This document shows positions 1-8,159 of a stretch of DNA of 64,000 bases, piece after piece. Below the pieces are notes generated by a model. That model was not told the DNA's origin and searched no databases. It was given only the letters and a program-made list of their open reading frames with translations. This DNA comes from Massilia agilis (GTDB lineage Bacteria; Pseudomonadota; Gammaproteobacteria; Burkholderiales; Burkholderiaceae_D). Numbering within the stretch: position 1 is the stretch's first letter; the number at the start of each line of letters is the position of its first letter. A program made the translations under genes and the position numbers. The stretch lies in NCBI RefSeq assembly GCF_024756255.1, contig NZ_JANUHB010000005.1:62001-126000 (forward strand). The letters are read 5' to 3'.

Positions 1-970
1 GGTCGGTCAGGTTCTGGTCGAGCGTCTGCATGCCCGCGTTGCTGCCGGTCTGGATCGCCGAGTACATCTGCGCGATCTTCGCTTCGCGGATCAGGTTGCG
101 GATCGCCGGCGTGCCGATCATGATCTCGTGCGCCGCCACGCGGCCCGAGCCGTCCTTGGTCTTGAGCAGGGTCTGCGAGATCACGGCCTGCAGCGATTCG
201 GACAGCATTGCGCGCACCATCTCCTTTTCCTCGGCCGGGAACACGTCCACGATACGGTCGATCGTCTTGGCCGCCGACGAGGTGTGCAGCGTGCCGAACA
301 CCAGGTGGCCGGTTTCCGCCGCCGACAGCGCCAGGCGGATCGTCTCCAGGTCGCGCAGCTCGCCCACCAAAATGCAGTCCGGGTCTTCGCGCAGCGCCGA
401 ACGCAGCGCGTTGTTGAAGGACAGCGTGTGCGGGCCCACTTCGCGCTGGTTGATCAGGCAGCGCTTCGATTCGTGCACGAATTCGATCGGGTCCTCGATC
501 GTGAGGATGTGGCCGTATTCGTTTTCGTTCAGGTGGTTGACCATCGCCGCCAGCGTGGTCGATTTGCCCGAACCGGTCGGGCCGGTGACCAGCACCAGGC
601 CGCGCGGCTTGAGCGCGAGGTCGGCGAAGATCTTCGGCGCGTTCAGCTCTTCCAGCGACAGGATCTTGGACGGAATCGTACGCAGCACCGCTGCCGCGCC
701 ACGGCCCTGGTTGAAGGCGTTGACGCGAAAGCGCGCCAGGCCCGGGATCTCGAACGAGAAGTCGGCCTCGAGCACCTCTTCGTAATGCTTGCGCTGGCCG
801 TCGTTCATGATGTCATAGATCATGCCGTGGACCTCTTTGTGGTCCATCGCCGGCAGGTTAATCCGGCGCACGTCGCCGTGCACGCGGATCATCGGCGGCA
901 GGCCGGCCGACAGGTGCAGGTCCGAAGCTTTGTTCTTGACCGAGAAGGCGAGTAGTTCTGCGATGTCCAT
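1..970 (-). CDS. pilT: PilT, type IV pilus retraction ATPase (3' end cut by window edge)
   Basis: Hexameric ATPase that powers pilus depolymerisation in twitching motility, acting at the inner-membrane base of the pilus machine. The frame opens at the ATG at 970 (MDIAELLAFSVKNKASDLHL) and runs off the left edge. Visible are the Walker A GPTGSGKST near residue 133, the Asp box with HILTIEDPIEFVH, the Walker B region with ILVGELRD, and the His box AETGHLVFGTLHT. These are the hallmarks of the PilT/GspE family, and the N-terminal domain is PilT-like. It is divergent from yggS with 68 bp between. The paralogue pilU lies about 5 kb away instead of directly downstream. The C-terminus (AIRNLI region) is present up to about residue 323; only the last residues are missing. 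Confidence 0.96.
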   Translation of the reverse strand, partial: MDIAELLAFSVKNKASDLHLSAGLPPMIRVHGDVRRINLPAMDHKEVHGMIYDIMNDGQRKHYEEVLEADFSFEIPGLARFRVNAFNQGRGAAAVLRTIPSKILSLEELNAPKIFADLALKPRGLVLVTGPTGSGKSTTLAAMVNHLNENEYGHILTIEDPIEFVHESKRCLINQREVGPHTLSFNNALRSALREDPDCILVGELRDLETIRLALSAAETGHLVFGTLHTSSAAKTIDRIVDVFPAEEKEMVRAMLSESLQAVISQTLLKTKDGSGRVAAHEIMIGTPAIRNLIREAKIAQMYSAIQTGSNAGMQTLDQNLTD

Positions 971-1038
971 TTATAATCCCTGTGCCGTTGGTGCGTCCGT
1001 GCGAGTCGCGCGTCAAACCCGAATATTGCCCCGTGTTA

Positions 1039-1758
1039 ATGAATATGTCCACAATCAGCAGCAAGCTCCATGACGTTGACGCCACAATCAAAGCCGCCGC
1101 GCAGGCCGCGGGACGTGCGCCCGACAGCGTGACCCTGCTGGCCGTGTCGAAAACCTTCGGGCCCGACGCGGTGCTCGAAGCGATCGACGCCGGGCAGCGC
1201 GCATTCGGCGAGAACTACCTGCAGGAGGCGCTGGACAAGATCGAGGCCGTGGCGCAGGCGGCGCCTGGCGTGGCGCTGGAGTGGCACTTCATCGGTCCGA
1301 TCCAGAGCAACAAGACGCGGCCCATCGCCACCCATTTCGCATGGGTGCACACGGTGGACCGCCTGAAGATCGCGCAGCGGTTGTCCGAACAGCGGCCGGC
1401 CGAAATGGGGCCGCTCAACATCTGCCTGCAGGTGAACATCAGCGGCGAAGAGACCAAGAGCGGCGTGACCGAGGCCGACTTGCCCGCGCTGGCGCGGCAG
1501 GTGGCGGGCCTGCCAAATTTGCGCCTGCGCGGGCTGATGGCGATCCCGGAACCGGAACAAGACCCGGACAAACAGCACGCCCCGTTCCGGCGCATGCGCG
1601 AACTGCTCGAACAGCTGCGCGGCGAAGGGCTCGAACTGGATACGCTGTCGATGGGCATGTCGGGCGACATGGCCGCGGCGGTGGCCGAAGGCGCGACCAT
1701 CGTTCGCGTCGGCAGCGCGATTTTCGGCGCGCGCAACTATAACAAGGTGAAGGAATGA
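1039..1758 (+). CDS. YggS/PLPBP family pyridoxal phosphate homeostasis protein
   Basis: Single-domain TIM-barrel PLP-binding protein of 239 aa, a carrier thought to buffer PLP and affect amino-acid and vitamin B6 homeostasis; no enzymatic reaction is established for the family. The PLP lysine sits in LLAVSKTF, followed by FGENYLQEA, the WHFIGPIQSNK signature and the C-terminal phosphate-binding SMGMSGDM. An upstream in-frame extension to 982 is possible, but the ATG at 1039 (or 1045) matches the usual family length of about 230-240 aa. Its stop overlaps the proC start (ATGA at 1755-1758), so the two are co-translated, as in many bacteria where yggS and proC are neighbours. Confidence 0.93.
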   Translation: MNMSTISSKLHDVDATIKAAAQAAGRAPDSVTLLAVSKTFGPDAVLEAIDAGQRAFGENYLQEALDKIEAVAQAAPGVALEWHFIGPIQSNKTRPIATHFAWVHTVDRLKIAQRLSEQRPAEMGPLNICLQVNISGEETKSGVTEADLPALARQVAGLPNLRLRGLMAIPEPEQDPDKQHAPFRRMRELLEQLRGEGLELDTLSMGMSGDMAAAVAEGATIVRVGSAIFGARNYNKVKE

Positions 1759-2576
1759 AGATCAGTTTTATCGGCGGCGGCAATATGGCCTCCGCGCTTA
1801 TCGCGGGCCTGGTGGGCAGGCTTGCAGCGGGGCCGGACATCCAGGTGGTGGACCCGAACAGCGAGGCGCTGCACAGGCTCAATGGGCAGTATGGTGTGAA
1901 CACGGCCGAGACGATCGGCGCGCGCGTGGGCGAAAGCGAAGTAGTGGTGCTGGCCGTGAAGCCGCAGCAGATGCGCGAGGTGGCCGCGGCGCTGCGGCCG
2001 CAGCTGGCGCAATCGCGGCCGCTGGTGCTGTCGATCGCGGCCGGCATTCGCGGCGCGGATTTGTCGCGCTGGCTGGGCGATTACGGCGCCATCGTGCGCT
2101 GCATGCCCAACACGCCGGCCCTGGTGGGCATGGGCGTCACCGGCATGGTCGCCATGCCGGGCGTGAGCGAGAAGCAGAAGGCAGCGGCCGACAGCATCCT
2201 GCGCGCGGTCGGCAAGACGGTGTGGCTGGCTGACGAATCGCTGATCGACCCGGTGACGGGCGTGTCGGGCAGCGGACCGGCGTATGTTTTCTACTTCATG
2301 GAAGCGATGCAGCAGGCGGCGCTGGAGCTGGGCCTGTCGGCCGAGCAGGGCAAGGAGCTGGCGCTCGAAACCTTCCGTGGCGCGGCGCAGCTGGCGGCGC
2401 AATCGAGCGAGCCGGTCGAGGTGCTGCGCGAGCGCGTGACCTCCAAGGGCGGCACCACCTACGCGGCGATCACGAGCATGGAGCAGGCCGGCGTGAAGCA
2501 GGCGATTGTGGAAGCAGTGAAGGCAGCCGCGGCGCGTGGCCGCGAGCTGGGGGAACAGATGGGCAGGGATGCTTGA
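1755..2576 (+). CDS. proC: Pyrroline-5-carboxylate reductase
   Basis: Last step of proline biosynthesis: NAD(P)H-dependent reduction of 1-pyrroline-5-carboxylate, cytosolic. The 273 aa protein starts with the Rossmann motif FIGGGNMASALIAGL. It has VVLAVKPQQM, the CMPNTPALVGMGVTG segment and the C-terminal dimerisation/active-site region with DPVTGVSGSGPAYVF and VTSKGGTT. Length and motif order are normal. It is translationally coupled to yggS by a 4-bp overlap and followed after 20 bp by an inverted pair of family A palindromes that may end the transcript. Confidence 0.97.
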   Translation: MKISFIGGGNMASALIAGLVGRLAAGPDIQVVDPNSEALHRLNGQYGVNTAETIGARVGESEVVVLAVKPQQMREVAAALRPQLAQSRPLVLSIAAGIRGADLSRWLGDYGAIVRCMPNTPALVGMGVTGMVAMPGVSEKQKAAADSILRAVGKTVWLADESLIDPVTGVSGSGPAYVFYFMEAMQQAALELGLSAEQGKELALETFRGAAQLAAQSSEPVEVLRERVTSKGGTTYAAITSMEQAGVKQAIVEAVKAAAARGRELGEQMGRDA

Positions 2577-2596
2577 GCGGTCTGCGCCGACACGGT

Positions 2597-2670
2597 TTGA
2601 ACGCGTGGGCAGAATCTGCCCACCCTACGAAATCCGGTAGGGTGGGCGGCTCTGCCGCCCACGCGTTCAA
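2597..2670. repeat. Family A palindromic repeat, inverted pair (A1)
   Basis: Two family A units in inverted orientation: TTGAACGCGTGGGCAGAATC...CCCTAC (2597-2628) and its near reverse complement GTAGGGTGGGCGGC...GCGTTCAA (2637-2670). Each unit has its own GTGGGC/GCCCAC hairpin. It lies between the convergent ends of proC and the yqjK-like gene, so a bidirectional terminator role is plausible. Confidence 0.85.
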
Positions 2671-2694
2671 CCAGCTTTAGACGGGACGCACCGC

Positions 2695-3000
2695 TTAAGC
2701 TTGGGAACCAGGCCGTGCCAACAGCGGCAGCACCTTCTGCGCCACCTTCCACAGCGACAGGCCGGCAGCGGCCAGCTTCAGCACGCGCTTGGGCCGCGTG
2801 ACGGCAAGGCCAAGCGCCACGCCCGCCACCGCGAGTACCACGGGCTTGTTCGCGGCGACAAAGCCGCCAACGCCCGCGCCGCCGAAAGGCGTCTTGAGCG
2901 CTGCCACTTCCTCGGCCAGGAACCCGCGCTGCAGCGCGCACAGTTCAATCAGTTCGGCGCGTCGCTGCGCCAGCGAGACAGCTTCTTTACTCACTTGCAT
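2695..3000 (-). CDS. YqjK-like small membrane-associated protein
   Basis: Protein of 101 aa starting at the ATG at 3000 (MQVSKEAVSLAQRRAELIEL). An N-terminal charged helical part is followed by hydrophobic stretches (KPVVLAVAGVALGLAV and LAAAGLSLW). Its place as third gene after a DUF883/YqjD-like and a YqjE-like gene matches the E. coli yqjD-yqjE-yqjK order. It overlaps the upstream gene by 14 bp. Function is unknown; the E. coli operon is associated with stationary phase and envelope. Assignment rests on context and weak similarity of composition. Confidence 0.75.
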   Translation of the reverse strand: MQVSKEAVSLAQRRAELIELCALQRGFLAEEVAALKTPFGGAGVGGFVAANKPVVLAVAGVALGLAVTRPKRVLKLAAAGLSLWKVAQKVLPLLARPGSQA

Positions 3001-3364
3001 GCCCCGCGCCGGTGATGAAATCGAGATCGTTGCGCAGCTCTTTGCGCGTCGCTTCGAACAGCGCCGGCTTTGCCGCAAAGCTGGCCTGCACGCGGTTCAG
3101 GATGACGAAACCGGCAAGTGCCAGCAGCACCGCCATCGCGCCCACGGCGGCCAGGCGGTAGCTGTCCCAGAACAGCAGCACGACGAACAGCGCGGCAAAC
3201 AGCACCGCGCCGGCGCCCAGCAGCACCGCCATCAGCGTCCAGGCCAGGTAGCCGGACAGGCGACGCGCCTCCTCCTGCACTTCCACGGCCGCCAGTTCCA
3301 GCCGTGTGTGCAGCATGGCGACCAGCGTCGCCCCGATGCGGCCTACCGCCGCCCCGAGTGCCAT
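2987..3364 (-). CDS. YqjE-like / phage-holin-3_6 family inner membrane protein
   Basis: Protein of 125 aa with an amphipathic N-terminal helix (LHTRLELAAVEVQEEARRL) and two adjacent transmembrane segments, about residues 42-64 and 70-90. It resembles the YqjE / 'phage holin family' group (PF07332), whose name does not imply a prophage here. The start is the ATG at 3362-3364, one base after the stop of the YqjD-like gene, so the two are coupled. Function is not established; in E. coli the neighbour YqjD anchors ribosomes to the membrane. Confidence 0.85.
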   Translation of the reverse strand: MALGAAVGRIGATLVAMLHTRLELAAVEVQEEARRLSGYLAWTLMAVLLGAGAVLFAALFVVLLFWDSYRLAAVGAMAVLLALAGFVILNRVQASFAAKPALFEATRKELRNDLDFITGAGHASE

Positions 3365-3365
3365 C

Positions 3366-3686
3366 TTACTTGCGTGCGATGAGCATGCCGATGACCACGC
3401 CCACGGCGGCGCCCAGGCCAACGGCCTTCCACGGATTTTCCTTCACGTAGTCGTCGGTGGCCTTGGCGGCAACCTTGGCTTTTTCGACCGCAGCCTGCTC
3501 CAGGCGGATCAGGTCGTCCTTGGCGTTGACCAGGGTGCGCTCGAACTTGGCCTTGGCGGCCTTCAGTTCTTCGCCCGACAGCTGGCTGCCATGGCGCAGC
3601 CAGGCTTCGGCATCGGAGATCACGGTTTTCAGGTCGGTCATCAGCTGGTCGCGTGCGCCAGTCTGGGTGGGGATTCGTTCCATCAT
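3366..3686 (-). CDS. DUF883 / ElaB-YqjD family membrane-anchored ribosome-binding-like protein
   Basis: Protein of 106 aa: a long N-terminal charged helix (about residues 15-75), then the family signature DDYVKENPWKAVGLGAAVGV and a single C-terminal transmembrane anchor ending in MLIARK. ElaB/YqjD proteins tether ribosomes to the inner membrane in stationary phase (known for E. coli YqjD). A start at the first or second of two tandem ATGs (3686 or 3683) is equally possible; a GAGG sits just upstream. It is first gene of the yqjDEK-like operon and about 70 bp downstream of ubiA on the same strand. Confidence 0.9.
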   Translation of the reverse strand: MMERIPTQTGARDQLMTDLKTVISDAEAWLRHGSQLSGEELKAAKAKFERTLVNAKDDLIRLEQAAVEKAKVAAKATDDYVKENPWKAVGLGAAVGVVIGMLIARK

Positions 3687-3756
3687 AAGAGCCTCGTTGT
3701 GTTAAATGCCAGGGCCCGGTGATTGCAATTCGCACCGGGGTGTATTCCGGACAATA

Positions 3757-4611
3757 TTATCCTAATGCATAGTCTAGCGCGACACCAGCGAACACGGCCG
3801 CACCCAACCAGTTGTTGTGGCGGAAGGCGGCAAAGCAACGCATGCGGTCGCGGTCGCGGATCAGGAAATAGTGGTAGATCGCCATGGCCGCCGCAACGGC
3901 GATGCCGCCGACGAACCACCAGCGCAGGCCAAGCAGCCAGCCGCAGACGAGATCGATTCCCAGCGCGGCCGCGTAGCACAGCATCACGGCGGCCACGTCG
4001 TAGCGGCCAAAGGTGATGGCCGAGGTCTTGATGCCGATCTTCAGGTCGTCATCGCGATCCACCATCGCGTATTCGGTATCGTACGCAACAGCCCAGAAAA
4101 TATTGGCAACCAGCAGCCACCAGGCCACGGCCGGCACTTCGCCCTGCACGGCCGCGAAGGCCATCGGGATGCCGAAGCCGAACGCGATGCCCAGGTAGGC
4201 CTGCGGGATGGCGAAGAAGCGCTTGAAATAGGGGTAGGTGCCGGCCACGATCACGGCGACCACGGACAGCTCTTTGGTCAGCGCGTTCAGGGGCAGGATC
4301 AGCAGGAAGGAGATGACGGACAGCGCCGCGGCAATCGCCACCGCTTCCCACGCCCTGATGCGGCCGCTGGTGAGCGGGCGTTCGGCGGTGCGCTTGACGT
4401 GCAGGTCGAAGTCACGGTCGGCGTAGTCGTTGATCGCGCAGCCGGCCGAGCGCATCAGCGCGGTGCCAACGACGAAGATGACGATGTACAGTGGATCGGG
4501 CTTGCCGCCGGCGGCCATCCACAACGCCCACAGCGTCGGCCACAAGAGGAGGAGGATGCCGATCGGCTTGTCGGCACGGACCAGGCGGAGATACAGCGCC
4601 AGTTTGCTCAT
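3757..4611 (-). CDS. ubiA: 4-hydroxybenzoate polyprenyltransferase
   Basis: Integral membrane prenyltransferase of ubiquinone synthesis; it attaches the polyprenyl chain to 4-hydroxybenzoate. Predicted protein is 284 aa from the ATG at 4611 ([18 protein letters not shown]). Both Asp-rich Mg-diphosphate motifs are present: NDYADRDFD at about residues 61-69 and [12 protein letters not shown] at about 178-189. The RPLTSGR signature and about eight hydrophobic segments complete the family pattern. An in-frame extension to 4731 would be encoded by a family A palindrome and is not credible as protein. It is codirectional with oxyR, separated by that repeat. Confidence 0.96.
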   Translation of the reverse strand: MSKLALYLRLVRADKPIGILLLLWPTLWALWMAAGGKPDPLYIVIFVVGTALMRSAGCAINDYADRDFDLHVKRTAERPLTSGRIRAWEAVAIAAALSVISFLLILPLNALTKELSVVAVIVAGTYPYFKRFFAIPQAYLGIAFGFGIPMAFAAVQGEVPAVAWWLLVANIFWAVAYDTEYAMVDRDDDLKIGIKTSAITFGRYDVAAVMLCYAAALGIDLVCGWLLGLRWWFVGGIAVAAAMAIYHYFLIRDRDRMRCFAAFRHNNWLGAAVFAGVALDYALG

Positions 4612-4662
4612 GGGGTGAATCGACTGTTGTGCAGAAGACAGGGATTGTACTCCGCGCAGCCG

Positions 4663-4736
4663 GTAGGGTGGGCTCTTGAGCCCACGCCGTTTTACGCGCC
4701 GCGTGCCCAACGCGTGGGCTCGAGAGCCCACCCTAC
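4663..4736. repeat. Family A palindromic repeat, inverted pair, GGGCTC subtype (A2)
   Basis: GTAGGGTGGGCTC-TTGA-GCCCACG at the left and CGTGGGCTCGAGAGCCCACC-CTAC at the right, each a hairpin and together a larger inverted pair. It differs from A1 by a GGGCTC/GAGCCC stem in place of GGGCAG/CTGCCC. It ends 1 bp before the oxyR stop codon, between oxyR and ubiA. Confidence 0.85.
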
Positions 4737-4737
4737 G

Positions 4738-5679
4738 TCACGCAGCTTCCGCCACCGACACCATCTGCACACCCGGCAACTCGCACTCGCCCACCGCCTT
4801 GCAAATCGCATCGATCGCCGCGCGCCGGGTAAAGCTCTTGCGCCAGGCGATGACCACGCGGCGCGACGGTACCGGCGGGGCGAACGGCACGAAGGCGATC
4901 ATCCCGTTCGGATCGTGCATGTCGCGTACCGATGCGCGCGGCAGCACCGTCAGGCCAATGCCGCTGGCCACCATGTGCCGGATCGTCTCGAGCGACGAGC
5001 CTTCGAAGGTGCGCTGCATGCCGTTGCCGCCGGACGCGAAGCGCGCCATCTCCGGGCACACTTCCAGCACCTGGTCGCGGAAGCAGTGCCCGCTGCCCAG
5101 GAGCAGCATGGTTTCCTGCTTCAGGTCCTCGGCCGGAATCTCCTTGCGGGTGGCCCACGGGTGGTTCTTCGGCACCGCCACCACGAACGGTTCGTCGTAC
5201 AGCGGCTGCACCATCAAGCCCTGCTCGGGCAGGGGCAGGGCCATGATCGCGGCATCCAGTTCGCCCTGGCGCAGCTGCTCGATCAGCTTGACCGTGAAAT
5301 TCTCCTGCAGGATCAGCGGCATCTGCGGGGCCGTATCGATCATGGTCTTGACCAGTGGCGGCAGCAGGTAGGGCGCGATGGTGTAGATCACGCCCAGGCG
5401 CAGCGGGCCGGCCAGCGGGTCCTTGTTCTGCTTGGCCAGCTCCTTGATGGCCGCGGTCTGCTCCAGCACGCGTTCGGCCTGCGCCACGATCTGCGCGCCA
5501 ATTGGTGTCACCGACACTTCCGAGCCGCCGCGCTCGAACAGCGTCACCCCCAGTTCGTCCTCGAGCTTCTTGATCGCAACCGACAGCGTGGGCTGGGCGA
5601 CGAAGCAGGCCTCGGCGGCGTGGCCGAAATGCCGGGCACGCGCCACGGCAACGATGTATTTGAGTTCGGTGAGAGTCAT
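4738..5679 (-). CDS. oxyR: OxyR, hydrogen peroxide-sensing LysR regulator
   Basis: LysR-type activator of 313 aa that senses peroxide through a reversible disulfide. An N-terminal winged HTH (MTLTELKYIV, AAEACFVAQPTLSVAIKKLE) precedes the regulatory domain. The redox cysteines fall in GHCFRDQVLEVC; counting from the chosen ATG at 5679 they are C199 and C208, the same numbers as in E. coli OxyR, which also supports this start over a longer frame to 5715. It is divergent from pilU with 140 bp between. Known targets of the family are catalase, alkyl hydroperoxidase and Dps; none is adjacent here. Confidence 0.96.
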   Translation of the reverse strand: MTLTELKYIVAVARARHFGHAAEACFVAQPTLSVAIKKLEDELGVTLFERGGSEVSVTPIGAQIVAQAERVLEQTAAIKELAKQNKDPLAGPLRLGVIYTIAPYLLPPLVKTMIDTAPQMPLILQENFTVKLIEQLRQGELDAAIMALPLPEQGLMVQPLYDEPFVVAVPKNHPWATRKEIPAEDLKQETMLLLGSGHCFRDQVLEVCPEMARFASGGNGMQRTFEGSSLETIRHMVASGIGLTVLPRASVRDMHDPNGMIAFVPFAPPVPSRRVVIAWRKSFTRRAAIDAICKAVGECELPGVQMVSVAEAA

Positions 5680-5768
5680 AGGGCCCGGTCGGTCGTATTT
5701 GTATTGGAACAACACCGAGTTGGTAATGGTCAGCCAGGAAATACTATTTTACCGGGAATCATAGTCGA

Positions 5769-5774
5769 TATAAT
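5769..5774 (+). promoter_or_regulatory. Candidate -10 element for pilU
   Basis: A perfect TATAAT lies 46 bp upstream of the pilU ATG. The only -35 candidates at normal distance (TTTTAC or TTTACC around 5747-5753) are weak, so the promoter is tentative or activator-dependent. Confidence 0.4.
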
Positions 5775-5819
5775 TGCCGGGCTGCCGTTTTGCCCGACCC
5801 CACCATTAGAAAGGCGCGC

Positions 5820-7016
5820 ATGTCCTCGACCTTTGGCCCGGCGGAAGCCCAGGCTTACATCCACAAACTGCTGACCGTCATGAATCACCAGGGCGGTTCG
5901 GACCTGTTCATTTCCGCCGACTTCCCGCCGAGCATGAAGCACCAGGGCGCGATGAAGCCGCTGTCTCAGCAAAAGCTCACCGGCGAGGTCACGCGCGCGC
6001 TGGCCAATTCGCTGATGAACGAGCGCCAGCGTGCCGAGTTTGAGGCAGAGATGGAGTGCAACTTCGCGATCTCGCTGCCCAACGTGTGCCGCTTCCGGGT
6101 CAATGTGTTCATGCAGCAGCAGAACGTGGCCATGGTGGTCCGCACCATCGCTTCCGAGATCCCGAACTTCGAGAAGCTCGACCTGCCCGAAGTGCTCAAG
6201 GATGTCATCATGACCAAGCGCGGCCTGGTGCTGGTGGTGGGCGGCACCGGTTCGGGCAAATCGACCACGCTGGCGGCGATGATCGACTATCGGAACACGA
6301 ATTCGGCGGGCCACATCATCACGGTGGAAGACCCGGTCGAGTACGTGCACAAGAACAAGGGCTGCCTAATCACGCACCGCGAAGTGGGCGTGGACACGCT
6401 GTCGTGGCACAACGCGCTGAAGAACACGCTGCGCCAGGCGCCGGACGTGATCCTGATCGGTGAGATCCGCGACACGGAAACGATGGAGCATGCGATCGCG
6501 TTCGCCGAAACCGGCCACCTGTGCCTGGGCACGCTGCACGCCAACAACGCGAACCAGACGATGGACCGGATCATCAACTTCTTCCCGGAAGAGCGGCGCA
6601 ACCAGCTGCTGTCCGACCTGTCGTCGAACCTGCGCGCGATCATCTCGCAGCGCCTGGTGCGCACGGAAGACGGCAAGGGCCGCAAGGCCGCCATCGAGAT
6701 TTTGCTGAACACGGCGACGATCAGCGAGATGATCTTGAAGGGCAACTTCCAGAACATCAAGGAAATCATGCACAAGTCGCGCGAGCTGGGCATGTGCACG
6801 TTTGACCAGGCGCTGTACGACCTGTACAACAAGGGTTTGATCAGCTACGACGAGGCGATCCGCAACGCCGACTCGGCCAACGGCCTGCGCCTGCAGATCA
6901 AGCTGCATGGCGACCGCAAGGAGCCGGGCGACGAGGGCGGCGGCGGTGGCGGGCTGGGCCTGTCGCTGCAAGAGGAGCCGGAAGAGGAAGACAACAGCGA
7001 GGCGCCGAAGACCTGA
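5820..7016 (+). CDS. pilU: PilU, accessory type IV pilus retraction ATPase
   Basis: PilT-family ATPase of 398 aa from the ATG at 5820 (MSSTFGPAEAQAYIHKLLTV), preceded by GAAAGG. Walker A GGTGSGKST near residue 141, Asp box ITVEDPVEYVH, Walker B DVILIGEIRD and His box AETGHLCLGTLHANN are intact. The N-terminal HQGGSDLFISADFPPSMK and the acidic, glycine-rich tail after about residue 365 fit PilU better than PilT. PilU assists PilT in high-force retraction. Unlike the common pilT-pilU tandem, pilU here stands alone, divergent from oxyR, with rfaE2 starting 1 bp after its stop. Confidence 0.95.
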   Translation: MSSTFGPAEAQAYIHKLLTVMNHQGGSDLFISADFPPSMKHQGAMKPLSQQKLTGEVTRALANSLMNERQRAEFEAEMECNFAISLPNVCRFRVNVFMQQQNVAMVVRTIASEIPNFEKLDLPEVLKDVIMTKRGLVLVVGGTGSGKSTTLAAMIDYRNTNSAGHIITVEDPVEYVHKNKGCLITHREVGVDTLSWHNALKNTLRQAPDVILIGEIRDTETMEHAIAFAETGHLCLGTLHANNANQTMDRIINFFPEERRNQLLSDLSSNLRAIISQRLVRTEDGKGRKAAIEILLNTATISEMILKGNFQNIKEIMHKSRELGMCTFDQALYDLYNKGLISYDEAIRNADSANGLRLQIKLHGDRKEPGDEGGGGGGLGLSLQEEPEEEDNSEAPKT

Positions 7017-7017
7017 T

Positions 7018-7497
7018 ATGCCAGCATTCGAAAACAAGATCTGCACCCGCGCCGAATTGAAGGCGCGCGTGGCCGCACTGCCCAAGCCGGTGGTGCTCAC
7101 CAACGGCGTGTTCGACATCCTGCACCGCGGGCACGTGACCTACCTGGCACAGGCGCGCGAGCTGGGCGCCTCGCTGGTGGTGGCGGTCAACACCGACGCC
7201 TCGGTCAAGCGCCTGGGCAAGGGCGACGACCGGCCGCTCAACACCATGGCCGACCGCGCTGCCGTGCTGGCCGCGCTGGAATCGGTGAGCCTGGTGGTTG
7301 AGTTCGACGAGGACACGGCGCTGGAAGTGGTGCAGGAGGCGCGGCCCGACATCTACGCCAAGGGCGGCGATTATGTGATGACCGAGATCCCGGAGGGCAA
7401 GGCCGTGATTGGCTACGGCGGCACCGCCGTGGCAATCGATTTCGAGCACGACCGTTCGACCACCAAGCTGCTGGCGAAGGTGCGCGCGTATTCGTGA
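7018..7497 (+). CDS. rfaE2: D-glycero-beta-D-manno-heptose 1-phosphate adenylyltransferase (stand-alone RfaE domain II)
   Basis: Nucleotidyltransferase of 159 aa that activates heptose-1-phosphate to ADP-heptose for the LPS inner core. Nucleotidyltransferase signature: GVFDILHRGH with the H36-x-x-H39 pair, then KGGDY and DFEHDRSTTKLL typical of the C-terminal half of HldE. The kinase half is absent, so this is the split form common in betaproteobacteria. The ATG at 7018 lies 1 bp after the pilU stop, implying cotranscription with pilU. Confidence 0.95.
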   Translation: MPAFENKICTRAELKARVAALPKPVVLTNGVFDILHRGHVTYLAQARELGASLVVAVNTDASVKRLGKGDDRPLNTMADRAAVLAALESVSLVVEFDEDTALEVVQEARPDIYAKGGDYVMTEIPEGKAVIGYGGTAVAIDFEHDRSTTKLLAKVRAYS

Positions 7498-7552
7498 TTG
7501 CGAGCGAAGCACGAGACGCCGAGCGTCGCCGAGCATCGCAGTAACAATGCAG

Positions 7553-7655
7553 CGTCATCCCGGCGAACGCCGGGATCCATGCTGATTGTGAGGTGTTGTC
7601 AGCGTCTGCCACTGCCGAACCTCAGCATGGGTCCCGGCGTTCGCCGGGACGACGG
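7553..7655. repeat. Family B palindromic repeat, inverted pair (B1)
   Basis: CGTCATCCCGGCGAACGCCG at the left and CGGCGTTCGCCGGGACGACG at the right, separated by about 50 bp that include CCATGCTGA and its inverse TCAGCATGG. Each arm forms its own hairpin and the two arms are mutually inverted. It sits between the convergent ends of rfaE2 and trmL, suggesting a terminator or REP role. Confidence 0.85.
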
Positions 7656-7669
7656 CAGATGTTTTACAA

Positions 7670-8140
7670 CTATGATCCGCCGGCGAAGCCGTTCTGGCGC
7701 CAGGCTTCGTACACGACGACGGCCACCGTGTTCGACAGGTTCAGGCTGCGGTTGCCCGGCCGCATCGGCAAGCGGATGCGCTGCGCGGCCGGGAACGACT
7801 CGCGCAGCGCCGGGTCCAGCCCGCGCGACTCGGCGCCAAAGATGAAGAAGTCGCCTGGCCTGAACTGTACGTCGGCAAACGGCGACGAACCGTGGGTGGT
7901 CATCGCGAACATGCGCGCCGGGTCGGGTTGGACCTCGGCCAGAAAGGCCGCCCAGTTCTTATGCACCTTCATGGTCGCGTAATCGTGGTAATCCAACCCG
8001 GCGCGGCGCATCTTGGCATTGTCCAGCGGAAAGCCGAGCGGCTCGATCAGGTGCAGCTGCGCGCCCGTGTTGGCGCACAGGCGGATGATGTTGCCCGTGT
8101 TGGGCGGGATCTCGGGTTCGACCAGAACGACGTGAAACAA
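7670..8140 (-). CDS. trmL: tRNA (cytidine(34)-2'-O)-methyltransferase TrmL
   Basis: SPOUT-class methyltransferase of 156 aa that methylates the wobble nucleotide of leucine tRNAs. Family motifs: VEPEIPPNTGNIIRLCANTG at the N-terminus, FGAESRGL, and the C-terminal knot segment RIRLPMRPGNRSLNLSNTVA. The family begins with MFHVVL-like sequence, and here that position is a TTG (codon at 8138-8140) preceded by GAGGAGAGTG, so a TTG start is inferred; no closer ATG keeps the N-terminal motif. It follows comF on the same strand with about 19 bp between. Confidence 0.93.
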   Translation of the reverse strand: MFHVVLVEPEIPPNTGNIIRLCANTGAQLHLIEPLGFPLDNAKMRRAGLDYHDYATMKVHKNWAAFLAEVQPDPARMFAMTTHGSSPFADVQFRPGDFFIFGAESRGLDPALRESFPAAQRIRLPMRPGNRSLNLSNTVAVVVYEAWRQNGFAGGS

Positions 8141-8159
8141 AACACTCTCCTCAACGAAT

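Noticed and set aside
2597..2670. Inverted pairs as insertion sequence ends
   Set aside because: The enclosed DNA is at most tens of bases with no transposase, and no target duplications were noticed; REP-like palindromes fit better.
2987..3364. Phage-holin family similarity suggesting a prophage
   Set aside because: The gene sits in a yqjD-yqjE-yqjK-type operon with no other phage gene nearby; the family name is historical.
4612..4731. Forty-residue N-terminal extension of UbiA
   Set aside because: The extension is encoded by repeat A2 and is absent from the normal family start [14 protein letters not shown] at 4611.
3817..5874. Long plus-strand open frame over ubiA and oxyR
   Set aside because: Both minus-strand genes have complete diagnostic motifs; the plus frame has none and runs through repeat A2.
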